Positions 12,535-25,370 of a stretch of 64,000 nt of DNA are shown here, piece by piece. The stretch is from Xiphias gladius (Eukaryota > Chordata > Actinopteri > Istiophoriformes > Xiphiidae). Position 1 is the first letter of the stretch, and each line of letters begins with the position of its first letter. The notes under the pieces are model-generated. The model was not told where the DNA came from and made no database searches. It saw only the letters and a list, made by a program, of their open reading frames with translations. Location of the stretch: positions 3,550,316 to 3,614,315 of the forward strand of contig NC_053411.1 in assembly GCF_016859285.1 (NCBI RefSeq), read 5' to 3'. A program made the position numbers and the translations under genes.

Positions 12535-12921
12535 TCATAGATTCCTAACAGGGGCGCTGGAGGCCAGGGCAATACAATCTAGAGTAACTATTTCATTAGA
12601 TAATGTGTTTCTGAGGTGTTGGGGGCGAAGCACAATAACATCAGTTTTGTCTGGGTTTAACAGCAGAAAGTTTCGGGTTATCAAGGTCTTTATATCCTTA
12701 AGGCATGCTTGAAGTTTAGCTAACTGATTGGTTTCATCAGGCTTCACTGACAAGTACAATTGTGTATTACTGCATAAAAATTGCATCGGACAAAGGACTT
12801 TGTCCGATGCAATTAGAAGGTCATTTGTGACTTTCACCAGTGCTGTCTCTGTGCTTTGATGCCTTCTAAATCCTGACTGAAAATCCTCAAATAAACTACT
12901 GTTATGTAAAAAGTCACACAA
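12535..12921 (-). pseudogene. LINE reverse-transcriptase fragment with internal deletion
   Basis: A 128-residue open stretch begins with the RT N-terminal signature (LFEDFQSGFRRHQSTETAL, VKVTNDLL). It then jumps straight to the region after the catalytic YADD box (TQLYLSVKPDET, LLLNPDKTDVIVL). The block between, which in intact relatives holds [10 protein letters not shown], the GVPQGS motif and FADD/YADD, is missing. The junction is occupied by a 32-bp palindrome at 12781-12812. The product cannot be active. Confidence 0.8.
12781..12812. repeat. Perfect 15-bp inverted repeat with 2-bp centre
   Basis: TTGCATCGGACAAAG at 12781-12795 is followed by GA and then by its exact reverse complement at 12798-12812. 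It lies precisely where the LINE reverse transcriptase has lost its catalytic core. An inverted duplication at a deletion breakpoint is a known outcome of snap-back repair or template switching (inference). Confidence 0.9.
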
Positions 12922-15900
12922 CTGTTTGGCGACAGCTTCTCAAGGCTCTTATAGAGAAAGGGAAGGTTAGATAATCAACTTGTGGAACTCCATGTCTAAC
13001 CCATTGTTAACATGAACAAACTTAAATCTATCCAACAGATATGACTTAAACGAGCCTGGTGTGCTCCTTTAATCCCAATGACATGTTCAAGTCTGTAATA
13101 AAATCTTGTAATTGATGGTGTCAAATGCAGCACTAAGATCTAGCATGACAAGTATAGAAACGAGTCCATTGTCTGAGGCCATGAGAAGATCGTTGGTAAA
13201 TTTCACAAGTGTTGATTCTGTGCTATGATGTACTCCTGATTTTTGCAACATCGTTTTAAAAGATTTTAGAAATAAATGCCAGGTTGGATATAGATCTGGC
13301 TATAACATCTTGGTCAAGAATAGGCCTTTTAAGTATCAGTTTAATAACTGAAACCTTAAAAGCCTGTCGTACATAGCCTGTTAATAAAGATAAATTGATC
13401 AGATCTAATATGGAAGTGTTAATTAAAGGTTAGGCGTCCTTGAACAGCCCACATGGAATAGGGTTTTAAAGACAAGTTAATGGTTTAAATGAATAAACTG
13501 TTGAAGTTAGCTCATAGAAATCTATGAGCTAATTTAATGGTCCACATTTTTCTATATTTTTCATTACAATCAATTATTTAATGAAACCTCTAATGTCCTG
13601 TTTTCATTCAAAAGCTTCATATCAATATGATAATTGTACCAGCATTTTTGAAAATTATATAGTTGAAAATATTTTTTTTTTCTTTCTCACTTGTGAAATC
13701 TTGGAAAAATAGGCCTACATTTTCTTAAGTATTTAAGATGTCATGCTGTGTGTTTTTGGTCAAATTTTTACCAAAAATATAAATATAAATCAGGTGTTAC
13801 AGTCGATTCTAAGGCCACTGTGCTGGACAAATAATCGGTGCCAGTTGTGGGAAGGAGGTGATGATTTTTTTTTCTAATAGTTAGAATTTTATCATTAAAG
13901 AACCTTGTGAAATCGTCACCAGTGAGAGCTGTCAGCCTGGCTGCAGTGCTGAGAAGAAACCTGGGGTTTTTCTTATTTTCTTCTATTAATGATTAATAAT
14001 AGGTTGTTTTGGCATTACAGAGGGCTTTTTTGTATGTTATTAGACTATCTTTCCAAGCTAGGTAGTATTCTTCTAGATTGGTGGAACACCACCTCCTTTC
14101 CAGCTTTTGCGATGTTTACTTTAAAGCATGCATTTGTGACTTGTACCACGGAGCTAACCTCCTCTGATTCACTACCTTTTTATCAGAGGGGCAACAGTGT
14201 CAAGTGTCGTACGCAGTGAGGCTGCAGCACTATCAACAAGATCATCAACCGGTGTGTGAGTAAAGTTGAGACAGCTGTCCTCCATTGTATTGACACATGG
14301 CATTGGAGTAAACGACTGTGGAATTCTTTCCTTAAGTTTGGTTACAGCAATATCAGATAGACACCTACTGTAATGTAATTTCTCCCAAATGCTGTATATT
14401 CCATTATTGTGAACTCAAATGTTACTAAAAAATGGTCACACAAAAGAGGGTTTTGGGAAAATATTATTAAATGTTCAATTCCTATGCCATATGTCAGAAA
14501 AAGATCCAGGGTGGGATTAAAACAGTGAGTGAGTTAATTAACATTTTGAAAAATGCCAATTGAATACTGAACTGAATGCAGAAATAAGACTGTTGCTGTT
14601 AACGTCGACGTAAATGTTGAAATCACCCACTGTAGTTATTTAATCTGTACTAAGAACTAACTGATAAAAAGTCTGAGAATTCAGATAAAAATTCTGAGCA
14701 AGGGGCAGGTGGATGATGCTGTAACTAGTAGAACGGATTTTTGCATTTAAGAGCTTGGGTTTGAAAGACTAAGAGTAAGGCTTTGAAATTAGTTATAACT
14801 AAGTTTAGGTCAAGGCTTGATTAATAAGCTGGAGTGGAAAACTGCTGCTGCCCCAACTCCTAATAATAATAATATTCATTTAAGCCAATATTCATCATGA
14901 TACAACCAGGCATCAGTAAGATAAAATAAATCAATATTATAAGCTGATATTAGCTCGTTTAGTAATTCAGTTTTAGATAACAGAGAGCTAATGTTTGAGA
15001 GTTCACATTTAATTTCCGATTTTGTTGTACTTTTGCATGGTGGTCTTAATTTTTAATTGCTTTTATGTACAGTATGACTCCTCTTCTTTTTAATTTTGAT
15101 TTAATTGATTTAAGTGGTCAGGGGGCAGCAACAGTCTCTATGGGGTTGTGGGTGGGTAACTGTTCTAATGGAAGTGCAGAGAAGCGTGTAAGACTGCAAC
15201 TCTGTCTCCTAGTCTCAACTCTGCATTTTAGTGGTTTTGGTCTACTAATAAACTTGGCCAAACTTCTAGATAGGAGAGCTGCTCCATCCAAGGTGGGATG
15301 CACACCAGGTGTTCCCAAGAAAGTCCGCCAGTTATCTACAAAGCCCATGTCATTCGCTATACATGTCATCAGGTGTTAAATTTGGCAGGGGGGACAAAAC
15401 TACGGAGTCCGACATTGTCTTTGCATATGTACACACCGACTCAACATTAATATTGTGACCTCCGATTGGCGTAATCGGGTGTCGTTAGCGCCGACGTGAA
15501 TAGAAATCTTACCATATTTAGGCTTATCATTATCCAGCAGTTTCAAATTGGATTCTACGATGCCTACTCTCGGCCCAGAAATACATTTGACTATGGTCGC
15601 TGGTCACTAACTTCCCGTTTCTCAATAGAGCTGCCAGTAACCAGAGTTGGTTTCTCAGTGGGTGTGTCACTGAGTGAGGACAACCTGCTTGAAACATGAA
15701 CTGGTTGGTGGTGAACTGTGGGCTTAGGGCTACGTTTCCTCTAGACAGTCATCCACGCACCCTGGCTTTCAGGCTGCTCAGGAGCCAGGGGGGAGAATAG
15801 GAGCTCCGCTGTGTCGGCTCGCACCGGCTACTGGTGCTGGCTAACTACAGCAGGTAACAATTGTTTCGATGGTGCGGAGCCATGATCCCACTTCACTGAG

Positions 15901-16259
15901 CCTCGCCTCCATCACGGCAAATAAACTACATTTATTACATGTACGATTATCGTTAAAGGAGGCAGAGTTGTAACTAAAAATAGGACACACCGAGCAAGAG
16001 AGAGCAGGAGAGGGGGGAGAAGAGAGAGAAGCCATCGCTAACTGCTAAGATGAGATGACTGGCTGTTGAAAAGCATGTAAGAACTGTGAAGAAGCAAGAA
16101 AATTGCTAAAAGAAGGAGAGAGCTAAGGTTTAAATGTACATCAAGTAATTAGCTGCTGTAAGGAAGAATATAGCAAAATTAACTGGGTTGAAATAGAGCA
16201 GCAAAAAATTCTACCAGTAACACAGAAACGCCAGCAACCAGAAATGATGTCAGCACAGC

Positions 16260-16690
16260 CACATTTTGTGACAAGGCCAAAAATCTTTTCTGAAGAACCG
16301 AAGCTTTGCTAGAAAATAAAAAACAAACAAAACTAAACTTTAACTAAAATAACAACACTTTTGCAAAAGAATGAGAATAGTTTTGGAGAAAGCAAAAATT
16401 TGCGAGAGAATGCAGAAAATATGAGAATAAAAATTCTAGAGAATGTGAAACCTTTGCAGGAGAAACTACATTTTTTGAGACCACAAAACTACTTTGAGGG
16501 AAACAAAACGTTTGCAAGAGAAAGAAAATTTTTGTGAAAGAACATAAATATTTTTTTATAATAACCAAAACCAGAACCCTTACCTATGCAAGAGAAACAA
16601 AACTTTTGTTAAAGTAACAACACATTAGCAAAATAACAAAAATCTTTTTTGAGAAACAAAACTTTTGCAAAAGAATAAAACAGCAGGTAT
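16260..16690. repeat. Degenerate A-rich minisatellite, right part
   Basis: This continues the array at 10280-10492. Units such as 'cttttgcaaaagaatg', 'cgtttgcaagagaaag' and 'gagaaacaaaacttttgc' recur every 20-25 bp or so. Open frames on the minus strand here are side effects of the repeat. Confidence 0.65.
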
Positions 16691-16699
16691 TTTTTATCC

Positions 16700-17690
16700 T
16701 CCAATCTAAAATGTTTTTTCTGTATTTCCTCATGTCCAGCATGAAGCTCCATAACTCATCAACATTCACAGGGTAAGAATCTAAAAAACGGATACACTAC
16801 TGATATATGTTGTCTGCAGTGGATATGATTTTACTCCAAGGGCTGAATATATTACCATCCACAATATACATATGGAAATAATTAAAATGACAGTGAAACA
16901 TACAGAGTCCTTAGAGTCATTCCTATGCATTCTGTAATTATAGTGAAGTTAGACTGCTGATCATCCTAAAAGCATGTAAGAGCAAGTACAGATGGTACAG
17001 TACCTTTGGTAAACATTGGCAAGATGCAAATGAATGAATGAATCAAATCAAATGAGCAATCAGGTGATAAGTCAACATTCAGGGATCAAGCCAATACTAT
17101 CACAAGCTTCCACTAAAGAGGCCACAGACAGTCTCTGGAAGCTGTTGAGAGCCAGGGTCTTTGGCGGTCCCCCGCAGCTCTGTAAAACTAATGCACATTA
17201 ATCTTCATAACATCCAATTATCCGTGAAAATTTCATGACGAACAAAGCTACGTTCAGCAGCCGCTCAGCAGCATGCTAACAAGCTGGACTCCCAGAGTCC
17301 AAGGTGTGCCTACCCCTGAGCTCTCTCTGCGCTCAGATGATGCAAGTCCTGTGTTATTCATCCATACTTCTCATCTGTGATAACGAACACACAAACAGGA
17401 CGACGCCACAGGCACCCAGCAATGAGGGCCATGACATATTTACTGAATTTAGTGTGCCAAGAGGTCATGCTATGGAGATGCACTCTGAAATTTGTCTCTG
17501 ATTTTGCAGCTTTCCCCTCAGAAGTATACAATAGAATTCTCACATTATATCTCACATGCATAAATGTGGGGTTTTTCGGTTATATAGATGATGAAATAAA
17601 TTTGACCCCATAAAACCACCTGTGGTTGAAAAGCAACAAGCTTTACATCCTACATAAATTATTATGTATGATGTAAAAGGAGTAGCGTGA
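16700..17690. other. Intergenic, no gene or clear repeat
   Basis: AT-rich, apparently single-copy sequence. Short open frames at 17304-17613 have no family features. I see no promoter or RNA gene. Confidence 0.4.
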
Positions 17691-18310
17691 ACCTACAGAC
17701 AGTTATCACCAACTCTGGATTCCCCTCAGCTCTGTGAAGCTTTTTAGTCCCTTTTGGCTCATTGCTTTGGTTTTCTCGCCTCTTTATGTTCAACAAAACA
17801 TCTTTGATAAACCTATTTTAAACCTCTTGCTCATCACCAAATAGCAGAAAGACAATGTTGGCAGTTAGCTATTCACTATAACATTTAGCAGCTGAAGAGC
17901 CAGGTATTTTTCTCATGAGTTAGTAGAGAGCAAAGCCAAAGCTAAAGAGCAAGTAAATATTCCTCAGGTTTTGAAAAACAAACTCCGGATGAATTCTAAT
18001 GTTGTTTTAAGTCTGCTGGATGTTTAGGCATTTAACTGACATATTTGCGATATACCACTTTTATAAGTTAATATGTCAGTGTTCTTCCCCCAAATTACCT
18101 AATGCAGCTTTAAACCTGGGGGCTTTACCACAATAATCTGTAAACACAACACTGACACATTTTCACCTTATAAAGTTGTTATGGTGAACATGTTAGCAAA
18201 CAGTCATATCCAGCAGACACAAAGCAACATTAAAATTAATTTGGTGTCCGACAACAAGATTGTTTTAGCTGCTAAATGCTGGACTATGTTCACCTAACTT
18301 TGCTTTACTT
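17690..18310 (+). repeat. Dispersed repeat, copy 2 of a pair
   Basis: Copy of the family at 7700-8250; the matching words are listed there. After about 18060 the similarity continues with 'gtaaacacaacactgacac' and 'atgttagcaaacagtcat', compared with 'acatgtcagc', 'tttgctaacatgtc' and 'ataaacacaacactgca' in copy 1. Part of it may therefore be inverted or a second repeat. Confidence 0.65.
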
Positions 18311-19080
18311 TTTTTCTGAAAACATAATTTCCAGGTCCTGTGGTGAAGCACAAACACACACACACACACACCTTCATCCAGTGCAAGACATACTACCAAC
18401 ACTAATGGGATGTTCCACCCCAATAATGAGGCAGCCAATGTCTGACCTCTCTGAACTCTTGAGGAGTAATTACCTCAGTTCAGGAACCTTAAAGTACCTA
18501 TAGACACTAACACACACACCTTTAACCAGACACACAGAAACCAATGCACCAATCTCCTCTTGCATGGTCTAAAAGGTGTGACCATCTATTAGGCACCACA
18601 TGAGGTCTCTTCCCTCCCCCTCTCCCCTTGCAGACAGGTCCCTGTGCCCCTCGGTCATGCTCTGTCATCCCAGATTAAAAGCAGCAAGGTTGATAACTCA
18701 CCCTGACCGCTGGATACATACTCTGACAGGAAGAAACCAGGAAAACAGAATTACTCTATGTCCCTTGGCACCACTAGCGCAAGAACAACAATGCTACAGG
18801 CATATTTGTAGGCTACCGGACATAAAAGTGTTTTCATGTCCATGCCTCCATGCGTAGTGAGGTATATATTTTGCACTTTTCCTACCTATACTGAATGCAC
18901 CAGTACTTTTACATTGAAGCTGATGAATGCATTTTATATGCTATATCACAAGGTCGATGTCAGCATAAAGGTTCAACAGTTACTAGCACTTGGGTTTTCT
19001 TGCGTTACAATGGTGAAATAATAAAAAACATAACTAAAGGAAAAACATACTGGGCCTCCTCCAAGAACATTTTTGTATCC
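18311..19080. other. Intergenic with a short CA run
   Basis: A (CA)n run of about 20 bp lies at 18353-18371. The rest is unremarkable, with no gene or recognised repeat. Confidence 0.4.
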
Positions 19081-19089
19081 TTGTCCTAA

Positions 19090-19330
19090 AATTCCCTTAC
19101 TTTTTGGGCTGGACCACAACAGCAGGGCCAGTCCTATAAACGCTAATGTCCATGACTGAGTGAGTGAGAGAGTGAGTGAGTGAGAAAGTGATAAATCACA
19201 GCCGAATGCCCCGTGATTGAGTGCTGACATTACACCACTGGTCGTGTTGGAGTTTCCTTATTGGCCGTTGCTCTTTCAAAATGCATTAGCGCACACAGTT
19301 TCCACTGCGTCATCAGGGGGTCGTGTCGAG
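19090..19330 (+). repeat. Dispersed repeat, paired with 23110-23300
   Basis: Both copies carry, in the same order and strand, 'ggctggaccacaaca', 'gggccag', 'aatgtc', 'gagtttcc', 'ttggc', 'gctct.tcaaaatg', 'ttagcgca/ttggcgca', 'cacagttt/aacagttt' and 'catca..ggg'. Copy 1 has an extra 'gagtgagtgagag' microsatellite at about 19158-19185. The family is unnamed here and non-coding. Confidence 0.7.
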
Positions 19331-22300
19331 CAGTACTGCGACTTTCTGGACAAACTTTAGCTACTTCAATCAAATTTACAGTCTACAGTAGGTGTTGTGA
19401 CTCGACACTGTCGGGTGCTATAACAGAGGATGTAAGAGCAGAGTACCTTAGACAGCGAGAAGAGTGAGAGAATTTTCCTAACAACTACTGAAATGTAGAA
19501 GCTGTTGTGATGAAATCTGCCAATAAAAATTTTTAAATAAAAAAAAATCTCTAATAAATTGGCAAGTCATGATGATGATGATGATATACTGAACTGAATA
19601 TTAATTTTGTCTTAAGTTTATTATAGATATGTTTTTTATTCAACTATAAATTAATCGAGATTAAGCCACTATAATTATTAAGTCAAATGAGCATATTTTT
19701 CCCCTGTGAAGAATCTGTTCATCACTCACACAACAGGTATGAACCACTCATGAATTTTGTTCGAACCCAAGAGAAAATTCTTAGTGCGAGAAAATTGGTA
19801 AAAGCCACAAATTCTCTTAAATCGCTCGCACGTGCAAATCTCTATTTGCAGTTGGTTCTAGCGTGAGGCCCATTGACTTTATATCCTTGTGTTGATTACA
19901 CTTACAAAGAGTAGGGTCACATCAGTTTACAAGAAAATCAATAATTTGTTTATATCTCAAAGTGCTCTGAGTGTATTGCTGAATTCATGCTAATAGAATA
20001 TAATTACAACTTAAGTGGAGAATTGCACGATTAATCAGTGGTTCAGAAGTTACAGGGAATGTGTATTTATTTATTTATTGCCATTTGTGATTTATATTTG
20101 TCAGTATTAGAAAAGAACACTCAAATTCCCATGCAGATATGCCTATGAATGGTGTGTCCATGTCAAATGTCTCTGGCAGATCAGATTGCATTAATTATCA
20201 AACATTTTCCTTTTTTCAAGTCTGCTGACCCATTTTAGCGGTTCACTTTTGTGTTATGAGGCTGTGTTCTGATGAGTGATGTGGAGAGCTCCATCATAAG
20301 CAGGTTTAATTATCGGAGCAATCACACTGACCTACAATGAACCTTCAAGGATGATGGGCTAATCAGAGCTATGGGTACTAGCTTTGGTTGCATTAACTCA
20401 TTTATGAGGACAGAAGGAGATGTACAGAATGCAGTATGTTGTTCCTTTTGTCTAAATTGTATGATTAGTGAAGTTGGACCGATGTGGATTCGTGAAGACC
20501 AGTACTGACATTGATACATTTGGACTGATGCAAACATAACGTAACTAATGTTTTGGTACCATTTTTTAGCACAGCGCCCTCTTTGACAGGTTAATGAGTT
20601 ACTTTGTTAGTGCATGTGTAGGAAGAGATCAGAAGCTAAGAACTGAAATCACACGGGGGGTAGGGGTGTGTGTGTTTGGCTGTATGGATACTGTACGGAT
20701 TAAGCTTAATTTTAACCCAATCGGCCTGTATTTCTACCAGATCAGCTGTTGTTTTGACCTTCCATTTGATGGGGTCATTACACCTCATTAATTTCCCAAA
20801 CGTTCAGTGATTTGGGTGTTGAAATAGTGGATGGATTTCTTACACTTTAGAAGTTTCGGACAATGTCCTGTAGTTTGAGCAGTTCTGTGATCAAATTTCC
20901 CTGATGGGTTCTTTCAAACATCCCTTTTAAACTGTAGGATCATAGAAGTCATATGTTTTGGCCAATCAGAAAGGCTGCTTTGTGTGAGTTGACACAACAT
21001 ACAAGATTAATAAATTAATACAGAGCTTTATTTCCCACTGATGCGACACACCTTAGGAGACACCAGGAGAGCAATGGTAGAGATTATGAGTTGTGCCATA
21101 CTTAAAAATAAAAAACTTGGAGTTCCTATATTCTAAGACGAGTCGGCTGGCCAACTGAGGCCTAGAGTACCAGCCAAAGAGCTACTATTGCCACCAGCCA
21201 AGGATGCTGCGTTGCATGGGTTATACAGTTTCCTGTCTTACAACTATGGGTAAATCAAATGTGCCGCCCAATTTCTGTAGCTTTCCTTAGCTCTGTTTTT
21301 TAATTTCTTACAAATCTACTCCTGTCACTTTCCATGTGTACGAGTGCAACACCATGAATCCCTTCGAGAAGAGCCTGTAGAAAAGTGTGTGCTGTTATCC
21401 TCATTTGTACGAGTCATCGTGCCCCCCCCACTGACATTAGATTTTTTTGGAACAGATATAAAGACTTGTGCCTTCAAATGTGAACGGAACACACTTCATA
21501 GGAATTAGTTCATTTCAAGTATACCCCACCCCAGCCTTAAGTGGTCTATTGGTCCATTGCTGGCTTCATGATGATAAACAACCAGAGGGATTTTTACAAC
21601 CTACCAACCCGAATGCCCTTTTGTATGAATAGCTTACAACTGATCATAAAGCATTAGTAAATGTATTTATTAACCAATAATAAGCCATTAGATACAACTT
21701 ATAAACCAATTTTAATTGGTGTCTTATTGGAAAGAAACAGCAGTTAGACCATTATGTGAAAATACAACTCCAAACATGCAATTATGGGAAATTCCAACCA
21801 TTTAAAAGACCTTTTAGTATATTTAAATGGTTGGAATTGTTGAAAAACAATTTAGTATTTGTAATGCTGGCCTATCTTTCAAAAAAATGAGCATGCATTC
21901 ACTGTTCCCAGTGGGATTTCTTTGGGTGATAAAAGCCTCTGACACAGCACTTTTACCATGACAACACTATATACAGTAAAACACAGGACAAGAAGTTCTG
22001 TTGTCATACGATGATAAAAACATTCTCCCACACTTTACAAGGCTTGAGCTCCATTAATTTTCAACATCTTTAAACCTTATCCACTGCAGCAATAAACACA
22101 CCATGGAGTTTAATTCTACCAGTGCTTGATGGAAATTTATGTTTTGGGAATTCTCACAATACGTTTCCATTTGTCAGATTTCCCCAGAGAGCCGGGTTGC
22201 TTTCCACCAGCCTTCCCGCCCACAACTCCCACTCAATCAAACAAGCACTCCCCCTGGGGTTTTATTTTCAACAGAGCAAAACATCTGAACACCGGCATAA

Positions 22301-23109
22301 GAGCCTCTCAGTGCCTATACTACTCCCACCACCACCCTGGACCCGAGCTAGGATACTGAAACGCACTATGCTGTAACCACACTAATTGTGACAGATTTGT
22401 TTACCGTGAAAGGCAAATGACTTAATTATTGCCAAGGGAGGGTGGGAAGAAAAAGAGGATGCTTGGAGGTGGAGAGGGATGGAAGGAGTATGTGTGTTTT
22501 GGTGGTAGATGGAGTGCAGAGGCTAGCATGCTTGTCTATAGGGATGAGGGGAAATGATGCGCTGTCACATCAAGAAATGTAGCAGTGGATTGTAACTCCC
22601 ACAAGTTATTCCATGCTCAAGGTTAGCTCAGGGTCTTCAGCTAGAGTCAAAAGAAGGAAGAGACACAGGAGAGGTGCCATCTTTGTTTTTGTTTATGTAT
22701 ATCTGTATTTTGATATCCTCACACAGCCTGTTATCCTCAATTATTAATCTAGGCATAGGATAGTTGAATGATATACAGACATAAATTGCATTATAATACA
22801 ATAGAGGTGGGACAGTTGTTTGTTTTTGTTTTGCGTGTCCAAAGTTAAGTCTGAAGTCTTTGCTATGAAGTCCCAAGTCGAGACCCAAGTCAAGGACAAC
22901 AAGTCATAAGTTTAAGTCTGTACGGTTAACTTTGTGTTTTGATTCCTAAACAAGCTATTATATACATTCACCAAATTTTATGCCCCTTATGACATGGCGC
23001 TAGTGATGGCTATGTCAGTCTGACTGTCGGTCCACCACTTTGGTCCAGACGAAATATATAAAACAACCACTCAATACCCAGGGTGCCCAGAGATTGAATC
23101 CTAAATACT
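19331..23109. other. Gene-free AT-rich interval
   Basis: No recognisable gene in 3.8 kb. It contains (ATG)n at about 19568-19585, the hairpin at 21790-21838 and otherwise single-copy-looking sequence. Open frames are all short (under 90 codons) and without family motifs or splice context. Confidence 0.4.
21790..21838. repeat. 17-bp perfect inverted repeat (hairpin)
   Basis: AATTCCAACCATTTAAA (21790-21806) and its exact reverse complement (21822-21838) are separated by 15 bases. Size and spacing fit a stem-loop or the remnant of a foldback element. Nothing links it to a gene. Confidence 0.8.
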
Positions 23110-23300
23110 GTGGTGTTCCCCTAATTTTTGAGGCTGGACCACAACAGTTGGGCCAGCCCTTAAAATGCAAATGTCGCTAACTTAGTGATGACGTTTCACA
23201 ATTTGTCAGCCGAGTTTCCCCGTTGGCTGATGCTCTGTCAAAATGAATTGGCGCAAACAGTTTTGAATACATCATCAAAGGGGCGTTCACAGGCAGTGTT
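23110..23300 (+). repeat. Dispersed repeat, paired with 19090-19330
   Basis: Second copy of the family described at 19090-19330, in the same orientation and without the GAGT microsatellite insertion. Confidence 0.7.
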
Positions 23301-23639
23301 GCCAACTTAGTCATTTTATAACTAGAATTATCGACTTTTCTGACTCCTTAGAGTCACAGATGTCTTTATGGGCCCCGTTTCAGTCACTTTTCCACACTTG
23401 ATCTGTGAAATTCTCAAACAACTATTGAATGGATCGATACACACTCATTCATGTCCTGTTATCAGCCTGAGCTATATTTTGAGTTTAGTGCTGTCTTTTG
23501 AGTTAGCTGACTAAACTACGATGGTGAGCATGATAAATGTTACCTGCTAAACCACGGCATTTTAGCATTGCCATTGTGAACACGTTAGGTACTGTAACAG
23601 CATCAAAATCCACAGCAAAGTCTGTACTAACTTATAGAT

Positions 23640-25370
23640 TTGCTGACAGTGTGCTTACACCCCTTCCAGCCCCTGAGGAAGTTCCCACTGTGGTCATCAG
23701 CTGTGTTTTACATCCCACCCAGCAGTAACACCAAAGCAGCCGCTGAGCTATTAGCTGAAGGTGCTAGCTCCATGCTGACTAAATATCCCAAATCCTCAGT
23801 GTGATTTTAAATACAGCACACTCTACAGTGTGGACATTCCCACAAGCAAAGATAGCATCATTACTGACTATATCAAGTTCTTTGTGGCCATCACCATACC
23901 CACAAGACCTTTAAAAAAATAAACAAACTCCAAACTCGGAATCACAGCCCATATTAAGCACAGCCTGAAAGAAAAGCGGGAAGCATTTTGACACTGGGAC
24001 TGGGTTAAAACCATTAACAGACAGATTAAGAATGATACTATCAAAGCCAAACTGAAGTATAAGGACAGATCAGAGCAGGAATTTAGCAGCATGAACACAA
24101 AACAAGCCTTTAATAGAGTAAAAACACTGACCGGATATAAATCAAGACACGATTCTTCCACAGTAAGTGACCCCCTCCACCTTTGCTACCGCTCTGAACA
24201 CATTTTACATCTGTTTTAGCATCCAGAAACACTCCGCTACTTTTGAGGAACTGCTAGGAACCCTCCCCTTTGATGATAATACATATTACCCCTTCACACT
24301 GGAGGATGTCCAACAGAGGTTGAGCAGGTGCAAACATGGCAATGCACCAGGGCCAGATGGCATCCCAGCTAGAGTTCTCAACTTCTGTGCCATGGAGCCC
24401 TCTCCCATCTACCACTCCATGTTTTGAGAATACTACAGGACAAAAATATTAATCAATCAATCCCCACTCTCATACCAGTACCAGTACCCAATAAATCCCA
24501 CGGCTTAGAACCAACAACTTTCGACCAGTTGCACTCATTTCAGTAGCCCTGAAATGCCTGGAAAAACTGTTCCTGCACACCATCTTGCCAGTCGTCAGAC
24601 TGCAGATCGACCCCTATCAGTTTGCCCATAAAGCCAGTCGAGGGACAGATGATGCTGTGGCATGCATCCTCCCCCTAAAGCATCTGGAATCACCAGGCAA
24701 CTTCACTTCAGAGAAAACAAAAGAACTGGTCATTAGCTCATAAAACTCACCCCACACTGGATTGAACCTTACCTCCAGTCACAGCAATACAGTTGAAGGT
24801 CAACAGCCTCAACTATTTTGGACTAATTATTGGCAGTAAATTCAACTTTGATCAACACATCACTGATATCCATAAATAATTCTAGTGAAGACTGTTGTCC
24901 CGCACCTGCTGTTGTTGCTTTACAAAAGCATAATTCATTCCATCCTGCTGTCTATTCCCCATGTTTCTTCACCATGTTAGCCATCACAAACAAGACAGCA
25001 TTACACCTACACCCAAAATCTCATGAGACATGAACGACAGAGCCATCACACGCCTTGCACTTACAATAGCAAATGACACTGATCACCCACTCAATCCACA
25101 CTTTGCATTACTACCATCTGGTCACAGATACAGGGTTTCAAAATGGAGAAGAGTTTGCTTTGGCAGAAGTATTGTCCCTTCTGCCATAGCAGCCCTAAAC
25201 AAACTGCATCATTGGCATTGTTGTACAGATCCAGACCAACCCATCTGTGTGTATACACACACAGATGGGTTGGGACGTGGGCGGGGACATGAATGTTGGT
25301 TGTCAATGTTGTTATGTCATGTTGTGTGTTCATTGTCATAGCTCACCTCTCTGTTAATGACATTTCACGA
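23640..25370 (+). mobile_element. Degenerate non-LTR retrotransposon (jockey/CR1-like)
   Basis: Consecutive pieces in shifting plus-strand frames follow the order of a LINE ORF2. There is an endonuclease-like stretch near 23650-23720 (VPTVVISCVLHPTQQ). The RT entry region at about 24290-24400 reads LEDVQQRLSRCKHGNAPGPDG. Then come FRPVALISVALKCLEKLF and DPYQFAHKASRGTDDAV at about 24525-24660, and a C-terminal tail LNPHFALLPSGHRYR at about 25093-25140. The catalytic region after DDAV is largely deleted. Stops and frameshifts are many. The element is dead, and its 3' part carries the palindrome at 25236-25273. Confidence 0.8.
25236..25273. repeat. 38-bp palindrome near the LINE 3' end
   Basis: CCAACCCATCTGTGTGT and ACACACAGATGGGTTGG flank a 4-base centre (ATAC). 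The 17-bp arms are perfect. The unrelated family consensus after LNKLH makes this a local rearrangement or a stem in the LINE 3' UTR. Confidence 0.85.

Larger units (their letters stand above)
11357..16055 (-). mobile_element. CR1/L2/Rex1-like LINE, near full length but rearranged
   Basis: On the minus strand the 5' end is near 16055. ORF1 remnants come first: a Met at 16035 opening a peptide with CSVCPIFSY and CNKCSLF cysteine pairs and a coiled-coil-like RLSEVGSWLRTIE, then an esterase-like piece near 15118-15369 with HPTLDGAALLSR. Then follow long degenerate ORF2 sequence, a reverse-transcriptase fragment (12535-12921) and a 3' end at 11357 with the 'ttcaattcgattcaat' end motif. ORF1 proteins with an SGNH/esterase domain are known from CR1-clade LINEs. 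The reverse-transcriptase region occurs twice (12781-12960 and about 13110-13260), so at least two copies or an internal duplication are fused. All frames are broken. Confidence 0.75.
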
